From assembly GCA_964396555.1 (NCBI GenBank), contig CAYNFX010000004.1:1-49771 (forward strand): DNA of 49,771 nt, given 5' to 3'. Within the stretch, counting starts at the first letter, position 1; the number at the start of each line of letters is the position of its first letter. This DNA is from Geofilum sp964396555. GTDB taxonomy: Bacteria; Bacteroidota; Bacteroidia; Bacteroidales; Marinilabiliaceae. Positions 1-7,798 of this stretch are shown here, one piece after another. The notes under the pieces were generated by a model that ran no database searches, was not told the DNA's origin, and saw only the letters and a program-made list of their open reading frames with translations. The position numbers and the translations under genes are program-made.

Positions 1-2
1 AT

Positions 3-488
3 ACAAATTACGGTTATAGTTTTGGGGGCAGGGATTGGTACATGAATAACGGACTATATCCAGCCGGATGGACTCACTATGGTATGGTTATGGGGTCTCC
101 ATTTGTTTTGTCATATCCTCAGGTTGCTCATCTTGAGCCTGAGTTAGGAGCGCAGGGAGGATACTACCAACTAGTAAACGATCGCTTCCGGGCCATTCAT
201 ATTGGTGGAGCAGGTGCTTTAAGTGAGAAACTTACCTGGGATCTGATGATGAGCTATACGCGTAATTATGGATCTTATGTACACCAGTATCCGGGTCGTT
301 ATACTTGGAATGAAACTCCCGGTTATTTTTTTAAGGGAGGTAAAGACCAGTTTTACAGTAGAATTGGATTTGCATGGGAACCTTCAGTTTGGAAGGGTTT
401 TTGCATTAGAGGTGCATTGGGAGCTGACTATGGTCAGCTTTCGGAATCACTTGGGATTTATGTTGGTTTGATAAAGCAATTCAGGTAG
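3..488 (+). CDS. Capsule assembly Wzi family protein, C-terminal part (5' end outside window)
   Basis: The reading frame is open from base 3, so the start lies before the window and only about the last 161 residues are seen. The visible part resembles the C-terminal region of Bacteroidota Wzi-like outer-membrane proteins: a NNGLYPAGWTHYG stretch followed by alternating aromatic/polar strands typical of a beta-barrel (YYQLVNDRF, LTWDLMMSYTRNYGSY) and a final strand ending in aromatic-basic residues (LIKQFR). In E. coli, Wzi is an outer-membrane lectin that helps hold capsule at the cell surface; the Bacteroidota relatives are usually annotated by that similarity alone. The next gene on the same strand is a sugar transferase that starts polysaccharide synthesis, which fits a capsule or exopolysaccharide role. 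The family call is by eye and moderately sure. Confidence 0.7.
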   Translation, partial: TNYGYSFGGRDWYMNNGLYPAGWTHYGMVMGSPFVLSYPQVAHLEPELGAQGGYYQLVNDRFRAIHIGGAGALSEKLTWDLMMSYTRNYGSYVHQYPGRYTWNETPGYFFKGGKDQFYSRIGFAWEPSVWKGFCIRGALGADYGQLSESLGIYVGLIKQFR

Positions 489-510
489 GCTTTTGTGAAA
501 AAACGTTTAG

Positions 511-540
511 AGTTCATATGCTAAGTCGTGTTTATGAACT
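511..540. repeat. 8-bp inverted repeat between the wzi-like and sugar transferase genes
   Basis: AGTTCATA (511-518) and TATGAACT (533-540) are perfect inverted copies separated by 14 nt in the 81-nt intergenic space. No T-run follows, so this is not a standard terminator. It could be an mRNA hairpin or a protein site, or chance in AT-rich DNA. Confidence 0.35.
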
Positions 541-569
541 ATCTTCGTGAAACCTAAAAGGAATTCGGA

Positions 570-1964
570 ATGCTCAAAGAGAAAGCAAAGACAATTAATG
601 CTGTTTCTACAATGGCAGATGTTGTTCTGGCCCTTATCAGTTTTAATATTGCACTATATTTTGAATTTGGAAAGGTTTCGGTACTCCACCAAAAGGATAG
701 CGTAATACTTCAATTACTGATAATAATTTTCTGGACTCTTTTTTCCAATGGTTTTGGAACTAACTTGTTATACAGGTCCAGACCTTATTCGATGGTTCTG
801 CTAAGTTGTTTGGGGCTGTCAATTGTAGGAACAATGCTGTTAGTAGTCTCAGCATGGGCGTTCAATCTTTTCTATCTTGGGGTGGGACTTTTTCTTCTAT
901 TTGCTCTGTTCGACCTGATCCTAACTTTCCACTTTAAGACTTTTGTTTATTATTTGCTGAAAAGGGTAAGACGAAAGGGGTATAACTACCTCAACGTATT
1001 ACTTATAGGGGATAAGTCAGCCGCTTCACTTATTCGTCTGTTAACAGGTCATCCTGAATGGGGTTACAAAATAGTCGCAATCATCGGGGATAGCTCAGCA
1101 CATAAGAATTTTCCTGAAGTAGCACCAATTCTTGATGAGGGAACTGACCTGGAACAGCTTCTAAGAGACAAGACTATTGATGAGGTAATAGTATGCAAGG
1201 AGGCTCTTGACCCCAGGTTATTGGAGACCTATGTTCAGATATGCTCTGAAATTGGGGTGGTATTCAGACTGTACTCGCCTTTCTTTACAATGCTTGCCAA
1301 CAAAACCCAACTTCACTATTTTGGAACATCGCCCTTGCTTACAATTTCAAATACCCCTGTAAACTATCTGTCATTGCGTCTGAAGGATTTTTTCGACAGA
1401 GTATTTTCTGGTTCTGTACTAATTCTCTTGGCACCCTTGTTCCTGATTATTGGCCTTGCAGTAAAGATTGACTCCAGAGGTCCTGTTTTCTTCAGTCAAA
1501 AGAGGGTTGGGATAAGGGGACGACGCTTTTTGCTCCATAAGTTTCGTACTATGGTTGTAAATGCAGAACAGCTTAAAGATAGTCTTAAGGAACACAATGA
1601 AATGGATGGTCCTGTTTTTAAGATGTCTGATGATCCAAGGATCACAAGAGTGGGGCGGTTTCTCCGTAAAACAAGTCTGGATGAATTACCTCAGTTTTAT
1701 AATGTATTGATGGGTGAAATGTCTATAGTCGGACCAAGACCTCAACTCCCTGATGAAGTCAAGGAATATGAGCGCTGGCAGTTGAGGAGGCTATCCATGA
1801 AGCCAGGCATTACATGTATTTGGCAAGTTTCGGGCAGGAATAATATTCCGTTTGAAGAGTGGATGAAGATGGACCTTGAGTATATAGATAACTGGTCGCT
1901 GAAACTTGATTTTATCCTGTTTCTTAAGACGATCAGGACAATCTTTAGAGGGGACGGGAAATAA
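570..1964 (+). CDS. Undecaprenyl-phosphate sugar phosphotransferase (exopolysaccharide initiation, WcaJ-like)
   Basis: 464 residues, the usual length for polyisoprenyl-phosphate hexose-1-phosphate transferases with an N-terminal membrane bundle. Residues 1-130 hold about four hydrophobic segments. Residues 140-240 form a Rossmann-like CoA-binding-type domain (VLLIGDKSAAS). Residues 270-464 are the bacterial sugar transferase domain, with the KDFFDRVFSG entry helix, the membrane segment LILLAPLFLIIGLAVKI, GPVFFSQKRVG, the HKFRTM motif, the SLDELPQFYNVLMGEMSIVGPRP signature and a C-terminal KPGITCIWQVSGRN block. The family moves a sugar-1-phosphate from a nucleotide sugar to undecaprenyl phosphate at the inner membrane, the first step of capsule or exopolysaccharide synthesis. 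The sugar cannot be read from sequence. It follows a Wzi-like gene and precedes a DUF4296 lipoprotein by 11 nt. Confidence 0.9.
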   Translation: MLKEKAKTINAVSTMADVVLALISFNIALYFEFGKVSVLHQKDSVILQLLIIIFWTLFSNGFGTNLLYRSRPYSMVLLSCLGLSIVGTMLLVVSAWAFNLFYLGVGLFLLFALFDLILTFHFKTFVYYLLKRVRRKGYNYLNVLLIGDKSAASLIRLLTGHPEWGYKIVAIIGDSSAHKNFPEVAPILDEGTDLEQLLRDKTIDEVIVCKEALDPRLLETYVQICSEIGVVFRLYSPFFTMLANKTQLHYFGTSPLLTISNTPVNYLSLRLKDFFDRVFSGSVLILLAPLFLIIGLAVKIDSRGPVFFSQKRVGIRGRRFLLHKFRTMVVNAEQLKDSLKEHNEMDGPVFKMSDDPRITRVGRFLRKTSLDELPQFYNVLMGEMSIVGPRPQLPDEVKEYERWQLRRLSMKPGITCIWQVSGRNNIPFEEWMKMDLEYIDNWSLKLDFILFLKTIRTIFRGDGK

Positions 1965-1975
1965 TAGCTCACGCA

Positions 1976-2848
1976 ATGAAATCAGTGACAATGTTGAAGA
2001 TCAGGTTTTATTTATCAACACTATTAATTGTATTATCTGTTACAGCCTGTAACAGATACAATGTGCCAAAAGGATTTCCGCGACCAAAGGAAATGGCTGA
2101 GATTCTTGCTGACATCCATACTGCTGATGCCACGCTTATTTACATGCCCGGATATCGAATTTCTGGAAACTCAGATATAAGCGGTTCATATAAGTACGTG
2201 CTTGAAAAGCATGGGCTTACCACGATGGAATTTGATACCATTCGCAAATGGTATGTTGCCAACCCTCAACTTTACGATAAAGTATATGAGATGGTAATTG
2301 ATAGACTTAATCAGGCAGAGGCAGATGAAAAGGTTATTATGGAAAGGGAGCGATTGGCTTTAGAACAAGCAATAACTGAGGCTGAGGAAAAGAAAAGTGA
2401 AAATCTGTGGCAGGGTTCACCCAGCATTAATGTAAATAATCTTGATACATTAGCTTCCGGCCATCTTTTCAGGATAGATGTCGACACCCTACATCTGACT
2501 GGGACTATCCGCTTCAGAGCCGGTTACAAGTTCCTTCATGACGATGAAAGCCGCAATACCCGGATAATGTTATCGGCCTTTTATAATGACAGTGTTGCCG
2601 ATACTGTTTACAACAACATTGATATCTCATTTCAAAGACGAGTGGCTGAAGTTTTGCTTAAGCTAAAAGAAGATACTTTTCCAAAGTACATCGAGGGTAA
2701 CCTTCTGTTGCAGGATACCCTTAACAAGGCCTCTGTAGAGATAGATGAAATAACCATTAAAGTAGTGCCTGACAGCATAAAAAAGACAGAGAAGGCCCCT
2801 GGTGCTGAAAGTCTTCAAATGGCTACAGAAGAAGTGCAAATAAGATAA
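1976..2848 (+). CDS. DUF4296 domain lipoprotein
   Basis: 290 residues. The N-terminus is a lipoprotein signal: basic start, hydrophobic core (LSTLLIVLSVTA) and lipobox cysteine at residue 25 (VTAC). The segment after it, PKEMAEILADIHTADATLIY, is the characteristic start of DUF4296, a Bacteroidota family of unknown function. A charged helical stretch follows (about residues 95-140, rich in E/A/K), then a more beta-rich C-terminal half. A second in-frame ATG at 1991 is an alternative start that keeps the signal. It is probably cotranscribed with the sugar transferase upstream (11 nt) and the amidohydrolase-like gene downstream (10 nt). Function unknown; predicted to be lipid-anchored in the envelope. 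Confidence 0.85.
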   Translation: MKSVTMLKIRFYLSTLLIVLSVTACNRYNVPKGFPRPKEMAEILADIHTADATLIYMPGYRISGNSDISGSYKYVLEKHGLTTMEFDTIRKWYVANPQLYDKVYEMVIDRLNQAEADEKVIMERERLALEQAITEAEEKKSENLWQGSPSINVNNLDTLASGHLFRIDVDTLHLTGTIRFRAGYKFLHDDESRNTRIMLSAFYNDSVADTVYNNIDISFQRRVAEVLLKLKEDTFPKYIEGNLLLQDTLNKASVEIDEITIKVVPDSIKKTEKAPGAESLQMATEEVQIR

Positions 2849-2858
2849 TGTTCTCCAA

Positions 2859-3446
2859 ATGAAAATGCGGATGCTTGGATCACATTTTGCCCTTGGAGAA
2901 GGAGGGCAAATGCTCCCATGGCCTATCCTTACTATTGACAGTGAAGGCCGGATACTATCTCTGGAAAGCGGAGGGACTGGGCTTAGGGAAAGGCCTGGTC
3001 TTGAGTGGTATGGAGGAATTCTTATCCCGGGACTTATTGATGCTGCCGGAATTGGGAACTTTGACTATAATAGGAGAAACCTGAATGCCCATTTTGCAGG
3101 AGGAACGATAGCCCTTGGACGGGCTGGCGCTGAAGGAGATCCTCGTTTTCCGCTTTCAATCTCAGGAAATGGTGCAGACTTACACCCAGCAATAACAAGG
3201 AGTAGGGAGAGTTTTTCGGTACCGCTTTTTTTGAGAATTAGGGACTATTGCTTAATGAATCCGCAGTCTGACTGGGTCGGACTGTTGTCGCATGCCAGTG
3301 ACAAGGCCGCAGAACTGGCAGGAATGGAAGAACTTGGTACTATCAAGGAAGGAAATAGATGTGGAGTGCTACACATAATAGGAGCTGATCTGCTTCAGAT
3401 GAAGCCTACTGGACAAATGACACTTAAGTGGCTTATAATGCCATAA
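2859..3446 (+). CDS. Short amidohydrolase-like protein lacking the catalytic barrel
   Basis: 195 residues, about half the length of the metal-dependent amidohydrolase/aminodeaminase family it resembles. The N-terminal 65 residues look like that family's beta-sandwich: WPILTIDSEGRI, then LEWYGGILIPGLIDAAG, where relatives read roughly NGILVPGFVNAHCHLE. The last 65 residues (LLSHASDKAAELAGMEELGTI, then KEGNRCGVLHI) match its C-terminal part. The metal-binding HxH after the PG turn is missing (DAAG instead of NAHCH), and most of the TIM barrel is absent, replaced by about 65 residues I do not recognise. The frame is open with no stop or obvious frameshift. It overlaps nothing, sits 10 nt after the DUF4296 gene and ends at a strong terminator. 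Hydrolase activity is unlikely; it may be a decaying gene or a repurposed fold. Confidence 0.6.
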   Translation: MKMRMLGSHFALGEGGQMLPWPILTIDSEGRILSLESGGTGLRERPGLEWYGGILIPGLIDAAGIGNFDYNRRNLNAHFAGGTIALGRAGAEGDPRFPLSISGNGADLHPAITRSRESFSVPLFLRIRDYCLMNPQSDWVGLLSHASDKAAELAGMEELGTIKEGNRCGVLHIIGADLLQMKPTGQMTLKWLIMP

Positions 3447-3447
3447 C

Positions 3448-3475
3448 AAAAAAGGCTGCCCCGAGGCAGCCTTTT
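3448..3475. terminator. Bidirectional intrinsic terminator between the amidohydrolase-like gene and pgk
   Basis: An 11-bp perfect stem (AAAAGGCTGCC, 3450-3460; GGCAGCCTTTT, 3465-3475) with a CCGA loop lies between two convergent genes. Both strands end the hairpin in a T-run (CCTTTT on +, CCTTTTTT on -), so it should stop transcription from both sides. Confidence 0.9.
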
Positions 3476-3497
3476 GGTAGTATCAGCGAGTGTCTGA

Positions 3498-4757
3498 TTA
3501 TCCGCGGATAGCTTTGATACCGGGTAGTTCCTTGCCTTCAAGGTATTCCAGAAGTGCACCACCAGCAGTAGAGATATAGCTAACACCGTCAGCAAAGCCG
3601 AATTTGTTGACACATGCTACAGAGTCACCACCTCCTACAAGAGAGAAGGCTCCTTTCTTAGTAGCAGCTACAATAGCTTCACCAACTGCTTTTGAACCAG
3701 CGGCAAACTTGTCCATTTCGAATACACCTACAGGACCATTCCAAAGGATAGTAGCAGAGTTTTCGATAATCTCTTTCATTTCCTTAATGGATTCAGGACC
3801 TGCATCAAGACCTAACCAGCCTTCAGGAATATTGCTTGATTCACAGATCTGAGTGTTGGCGTCGGCAGCAAACTTGTCAGCAGCAATGATGTCATTAGCC
3901 ATATAGATCTTTACACCTTTTTCAGCTGCTTTCTTTTCAAGGTCAAGAGCAAGTTGGATATATTCGTCTTCGCAAAGTGAAGATCCGATTTTACCACCAT
4001 GAGCCTTGTAGAATGTGAAGGTCATACCACCACCAAGAATAAGGTTGTCAACCTTATCGAGGAGGTTTTCGATAATGGTGATTTTTGAAGAAACCTTTGC
4101 ACCACCCATGATTGCAGTAAAGGGACGCTTGGGTTCCTTAATTACTTTGTCAAGACTTGCAACTTCGCTTTCAATCAGGTAGCCGAACATCTTGCTGTTA
4201 GCATCGAAATAGTCAGCAATGATAGCAGTAGATGCATGAGCACGGTGAGCTGTACCGAAGGCATCGTTTACATATACATCTGCGAGAGAAGCTAGAGTCT
4301 TGGAAAAATCTTTTTGCTTTTCTTTCATTTCAGCCTTAGCAGCCTTCTTTTCTTCTTCGCTTGCATCGTCAGCCAGTTTTGGTTTACCTTCTTCTTCCAA
4401 GTGGAAGCGGAGGTTTTCGAGCAGCAGAACTTGACCTGGCTTAAGAGCAGCGGCCTTTGCTTTAGCATCAGGACCAACGCAGTCAGTAGCAAATATTACT
4501 TCTGTGCCAATAACTTTTGCCATGTGAGCCTGGATGTGCTTGAGAGAAAAGTCGCTGTTGAACTTACCCTTTGGACGGCCAAGGTGAGACATGATGATAG
4601 CAGAACCTCCATCTTTCAAAATCTTGCTGATTGTAGGAACTGCAGCGCGGATGCGTGTATCGTCAGTAACCTGAAACTCGGCATTTAGTGGAACATTAAA
4701 GTCCACGCGTACAATAGCTTTCTTGCCGGCAAAATTGTATGCATCAATCTTTGACAT
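3498..4757 (-). CDS. pgk: Phosphoglycerate kinase
   Basis: 419 residues, normal for the Bacteroidota form. It transfers phosphate from 1,3-bisphosphoglycerate to ADP in glycolysis (cytosol). Visible landmarks are the substrate-binding VRVDFNVPLN near residue 20, the MSHLGRPKG loop (about 57-65), the LLLENLRFH strand, the hinge and Rossmann domain with IMGGAKVSSKI, ILGGGMTFTFYK, the WNGPVGVFE block and the C-terminal GGGDSVACVNKFG nucleotide loop. Residues about 125-150 contain a charged insert (KLADDASEEEKKAAKAE) that I associate with Bacteroidota enzymes. It is monocistronic: a shared terminator lies downstream and rnr is divergent upstream. The 180-nt upstream region has a weak -7-like TATCTTTA on the minus strand. 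Confidence 0.98.
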   Translation of the reverse strand: MSKIDAYNFAGKKAIVRVDFNVPLNAEFQVTDDTRIRAAVPTISKILKDGGSAIIMSHLGRPKGKFNSDFSLKHIQAHMAKVIGTEVIFATDCVGPDAKAKAAALKPGQVLLLENLRFHLEEEGKPKLADDASEEEKKAAKAEMKEKQKDFSKTLASLADVYVNDAFGTAHRAHASTAIIADYFDANSKMFGYLIESEVASLDKVIKEPKRPFTAIMGGAKVSSKITIIENLLDKVDNLILGGGMTFTFYKAHGGKIGSSLCEDEYIQLALDLEKKAAEKGVKIYMANDIIAADKFAADANTQICESSNIPEGWLGLDAGPESIKEMKEIIENSATILWNGPVGVFEMDKFAAGSKAVGEAIVAATKKGAFSLVGGGDSVACVNKFGFADGVSYISTAGGALLEYLEGKELPGIKAIRG

Positions 4758-4893
4758 ATAATATTAATTTATAGGATTTTAAAATCGAGCCGTAAAGATA
4801 CAAAAATATTAAAGCTCCGCTAAGATATTACTATATCTGGACTTTTCTTTTTAGGATTTTTACATAAGTATCGGGTCTGGAGTGATATTTTAT

Positions 4894-4901
4894 TACCTTT
4901 G
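4894..4901 (+). promoter_or_regulatory. Putative -7 element for rnr
   Basis: TACCTTTG matches the Bacteroidota sigma-ABfr -7 consensus TAnnTTTG, 36 nt before the rnr ATG. No clear TTG-type -33 element is visible about 20 nt further upstream, so this rests on the -7 alone. Confidence 0.45.
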
Positions 4902-4937
4902 GTTGAAATGGCTTTATTAATTATTACAGGGTAGTAT

Positions 4938-7079
4938 ATGGGACAAGAAAAAGAAAAGCGGGCAAATCGCCCGGCACTAAGGGAGGAGATGTTAGATGTA
5001 TTCAATGCAAATCCCAAAAGGTCCTTAAACTATAAGCAGGTTTCTGCTGCAATGGGTCTTACGAAGAAAAGCAGTCGTCAACTAATTGAAATGCTTTTGC
5101 TTGAGATGACTGAGGAAGGCATTTTAAGTGAGGTTGTACCCGGAAAGTATAAGCTACTTTCTTTGGCTGCTCAGGTAAATGGTACTGTGGATATGACCAC
5201 TACCGGATCGGCATATATAGTTCCTGACGAAGGAGGGGAGGATATTTTTGTTGCACAGGCCAACCTTAAAGGGGCACTGCATGGAGATAAGGTAAAAGTG
5301 TTGCTTTTCGCACGTAAGAAGCGACGTAACCTTGAAGGTGAGGTTGTTGAGATATTAAAGAGAAAGAGGGAACTTTTTGTGGGGTTACTTCAGGTAAGCG
5401 AGCATTTTGCTTTTTTGGTTTGTGATTGGAAGGTTATCAACAAAGATATTTTCATTCCTAAGAACAAGTTAAAAGGAGCTGTCAACGGCCAGAAGGCCGT
5501 TGTACGGATAGTCGAATGGCCTGCTGGTGCCAAGAACCCTGTTGGTGAGGTGGTTGATGTGCTAGGTGATGCCGGTAATAATGACACAGAAATGCATGCT
5601 ATTCTTGCAGAGTTTAATCTTCCATATTCTTATCCGGAAGAGGCTAATGAGGCTGCAGAGAAGATACCTGACACAATAAGTAAGGATGAGATGGCAAAGC
5701 GAAGGGATTTCAGAGACGTGACGACCTTCACTATTGACCCTGTAGATGCAAAGGACTTTGATGATGCACTTTCAATCAGGCAACTTGGTGAAGACCTCTG
5801 GGAGATTGGGGTTCACATTGCTGATGTGTCCCATTATGTAAAGCCAGATTCGGTTATAGATAATGAGGCTTATGAAAGGGCTACCTCTGTGTACCTTGTT
5901 GACCGTACTGTACCTATGTTACCCGAGCGCCTTAGTAACTACCTCTGCTCGCTTCGTCCCGGAGAGGATAAACTTTGCTTTTCTGTGGTGTTCAAGATGA
6001 ATGGTCAGGGTCATGTTCAGGAATCATGGGTTGGCAGGACTGTTATACACTCAGATAAGAGGTTTGCCTATGAGGAGGCGCAGGTTGTTATTGAAACTGG
6101 GCAGGGGCCATTTGCCGAAGAGCTAAAGGTACTCAACTCTATTGCGAGACAGCTCAGAGAAGGACGCTATCGCAAGGGGGCTATTAGTTTTGAAAGGGTA
6201 GAGGTCCGATTTGAGCTTGACGAGAAAGGAAAGCCGATATCTGTATATTTCAAAGAGTCTAAGGAGGCCAACAATCTCATCGAGGAATTTATGCTTATGG
6301 CTAATAAACGTGTGGCTGAGCTTATAGCAACTAATGAACTTGAACAGAACAAGAAAAGTCAGCCTAAGACCTTTGTATACCGTATTCATGATGTCCCTGA
6401 CACTGATAAATTCGAAGCTTTTGCTAAATTTGTCAGGAAGTTTGGACTTGATGCTAATCCTGAACCTAAGGAAAGCCTAAACCAGGCTTTGAACAGGTTA
6501 TTAAAGTCTGTAAAAGGGCGTAATGAGCAGAACATAGTTGAAACCCTTGCAGTTAGAACAATGGCCAAGGCTGTTTATTCGACTCACAATATAGGTCACT
6601 ATGGTCTATCCTTCAGGCATTATTCGCATTTCACTTCGCCGATCCGTCGCTATCCTGATATGATGGCACATCGTCTGTTGCAGAGATATATGGATGGAGA
6701 GAAAAGTGTGCCGGCAGACAAGTATGAGGAAATGTGTGAGCATTGTTCGGAGATGGAACAACGTGCTGCAGATGCAGAACGTGCATCGATTAAATACAAA
6801 CAGGTTGAATTCCTTAAGGACCGTGTTGGAGAGGTGTTTGATGGAGTAATTTCGGGGGTTAGTGAGTGGGGTGTTTACGTTGAATTGGTTGACAGCAAAT
6901 GTGAGGGTTTGATTCCTGTCAGGGAGCTTGATGACGATTATTATACTTTTGATGAGGAGAATTATATGCTGGTCGGAAGACGATATAAACGTAAGTTTCA
7001 GCTTGGTGATGCGTTAAAGATTCAAGTACTTAAGGCGAATCTTGAAAAACGTCAGCTGGATTTTACGTTAGCTCCCTAA
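4938..7079 (+). CDS. rnr: Ribonuclease R (RNase II/RNB family exoribonuclease)
   Basis: 713 residues, as expected for RNase R. Domains in order: N-terminal winged helix (about 10-75, LNYKQVSAAMGLTKKSSRQL), two cold-shock-like OB folds (about 80-225), the RNB catalytic domain (about 250-590) and a C-terminal S1 domain (about 625-713, GEVFDGVISGVSEWGVYVEL). The RNB active site is clear in TFTIDPVDAKDFDDALSI, whose aspartates bind the two metal ions, with SNYLCSLRPGEDKLCFS and the HYSHFTSPIRRYPD motif later. The enzyme degrades structured RNA 3' to 5' in the cytosol, including rRNA and tmRNA-targeted transcripts. A TAnnTTTG promoter element precedes it. The TetR gene follows after 97 nt. Confidence 0.97.
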   Translation: MGQEKEKRANRPALREEMLDVFNANPKRSLNYKQVSAAMGLTKKSSRQLIEMLLLEMTEEGILSEVVPGKYKLLSLAAQVNGTVDMTTTGSAYIVPDEGGEDIFVAQANLKGALHGDKVKVLLFARKKRRNLEGEVVEILKRKRELFVGLLQVSEHFAFLVCDWKVINKDIFIPKNKLKGAVNGQKAVVRIVEWPAGAKNPVGEVVDVLGDAGNNDTEMHAILAEFNLPYSYPEEANEAAEKIPDTISKDEMAKRRDFRDVTTFTIDPVDAKDFDDALSIRQLGEDLWEIGVHIADVSHYVKPDSVIDNEAYERATSVYLVDRTVPMLPERLSNYLCSLRPGEDKLCFSVVFKMNGQGHVQESWVGRTVIHSDKRFAYEEAQVVIETGQGPFAEELKVLNSIARQLREGRYRKGAISFERVEVRFELDEKGKPISVYFKESKEANNLIEEFMLMANKRVAELIATNELEQNKKSQPKTFVYRIHDVPDTDKFEAFAKFVRKFGLDANPEPKESLNQALNRLLKSVKGRNEQNIVETLAVRTMAKAVYSTHNIGHYGLSFRHYSHFTSPIRRYPDMMAHRLLQRYMDGEKSVPADKYEEMCEHCSEMEQRAADAERASIKYKQVEFLKDRVGEVFDGVISGVSEWGVYVELVDSKCEGLIPVRELDDDYYTFDEENYMLVGRRYKRKFQLGDALKIQVLKANLEKRQLDFTLAP

Positions 7080-7107
7080 GCAGTCGGATGACTAGTATTA
7101 TTGATAA

Positions 7108-7156
7108 AACACGCTGTTAGAGAGAGTTTTCGAAACAATTTTCAAACTTGCGTGTT
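7108..7156. promoter_or_regulatory. Candidate operator region upstream of the TetR-family gene
   Basis: In the 97-nt space before the TetR gene, AACACGC (7108-7114) and GCGTGTT (7150-7156) form a perfect 7-bp inverted repeat. Nearly midway between them is the palindrome TTTCGAAA (7128-7135). TetR proteins often bind palindromes at their own promoters, so this is a plausible self-regulatory site, but the wide 35-nt arm spacing makes the outer repeat uncertain. Confidence 0.3.
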
Positions 7157-7176
7157 ATTAAGTAAAAAATTGCAGT

Positions 7177-7785
7177 ATGAGTTTGGAAAGCAGTTCACTT
7201 ACACCCTCGCAGGATGCTAACAGGAGTGCCATTCTAGATGCAGCCAGGGATCTGTTTGCACGCTATGGTTTTAAGAAAACCACGATGGAAGACATCGCAA
7301 TGGCTCTCAGAAAGGGGAAAAGTTCTCTTTATTACTACTTTAAGAATAAGGAGGATATTTTCCAGGCAGTAATTGATTCTGAGTCTGAAATCCTCTTCAA
7401 GAAGCTTAAGGAGGTTGTGGACTCGGATCTCAGTCCTAAGGATAAGCTGCGCAATTATGTGATTGTTCGTATGCAGACTATTAGCCAGCTAGCCAATTAC
7501 CAGAAGGTACTGAAGGAGGATTTTTATGGGGAATACAACTTTCTGGGTGCAAATAGAAAAAAAGGAGAGACTGTCGAAGAGGCCTATCTGAAGACGATTC
7601 TTGAAGTCGGAGTTCGCAACGGAGTCTTTAACATCAGAGACATTCAGCTCGGTGCAATGAGTATTGCCGTTGTACTTCGCGGACTTGAAATTCCCCTTTT
7701 TAGAGGATCTACAAGTGTTCAGGATTTGAGTGGACAGTTGGACAATATTTTGAATATTTTCTTTTACGGTTTGGTAAAGAATTAA
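7177..7785 (+). CDS. TetR/AcrR family transcriptional regulator
   Basis: 202 residues, typical for TetR. The N-terminal helix-turn-helix is intact at about residues 18-65: ILDAARDLFARYGFKKTTME, then DIAMALRKGKSSLYYYFKNKEDIF. The C-terminal about 135 residues are helical and form the dimerisation and ligand-binding part, which carries no signature I can tie to a ligand. The gene lies 97 nt after rnr, with a palindromic region in between, and 13 nt before metA, so metA may share its transcript. No efflux pump or enzyme of obvious TetR-target type is adjacent, so the regulon is unknown; metA itself or the gene's own promoter are the natural guesses. Confidence 0.92.
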   Translation: MSLESSSLTPSQDANRSAILDAARDLFARYGFKKTTMEDIAMALRKGKSSLYYYFKNKEDIFQAVIDSESEILFKKLKEVVDSDLSPKDKLRNYVIVRMQTISQLANYQKVLKEDFYGEYNFLGANRKKGETVEEAYLKTILEVGVRNGVFNIRDIQLGAMSIAVVLRGLEIPLFRGSTSVQDLSGQLDNILNIFFYGLVKN

Positions 7786-7798
7786 GAGGGAAAATAAT

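Noticed and set aside
511..540. Inverted repeat as a terminator after the wzi-like gene
   Set aside because: The stem is AT-rich, the loop is 14 nt and no T-run follows, so termination is unlikely; it is kept only as a repeat.
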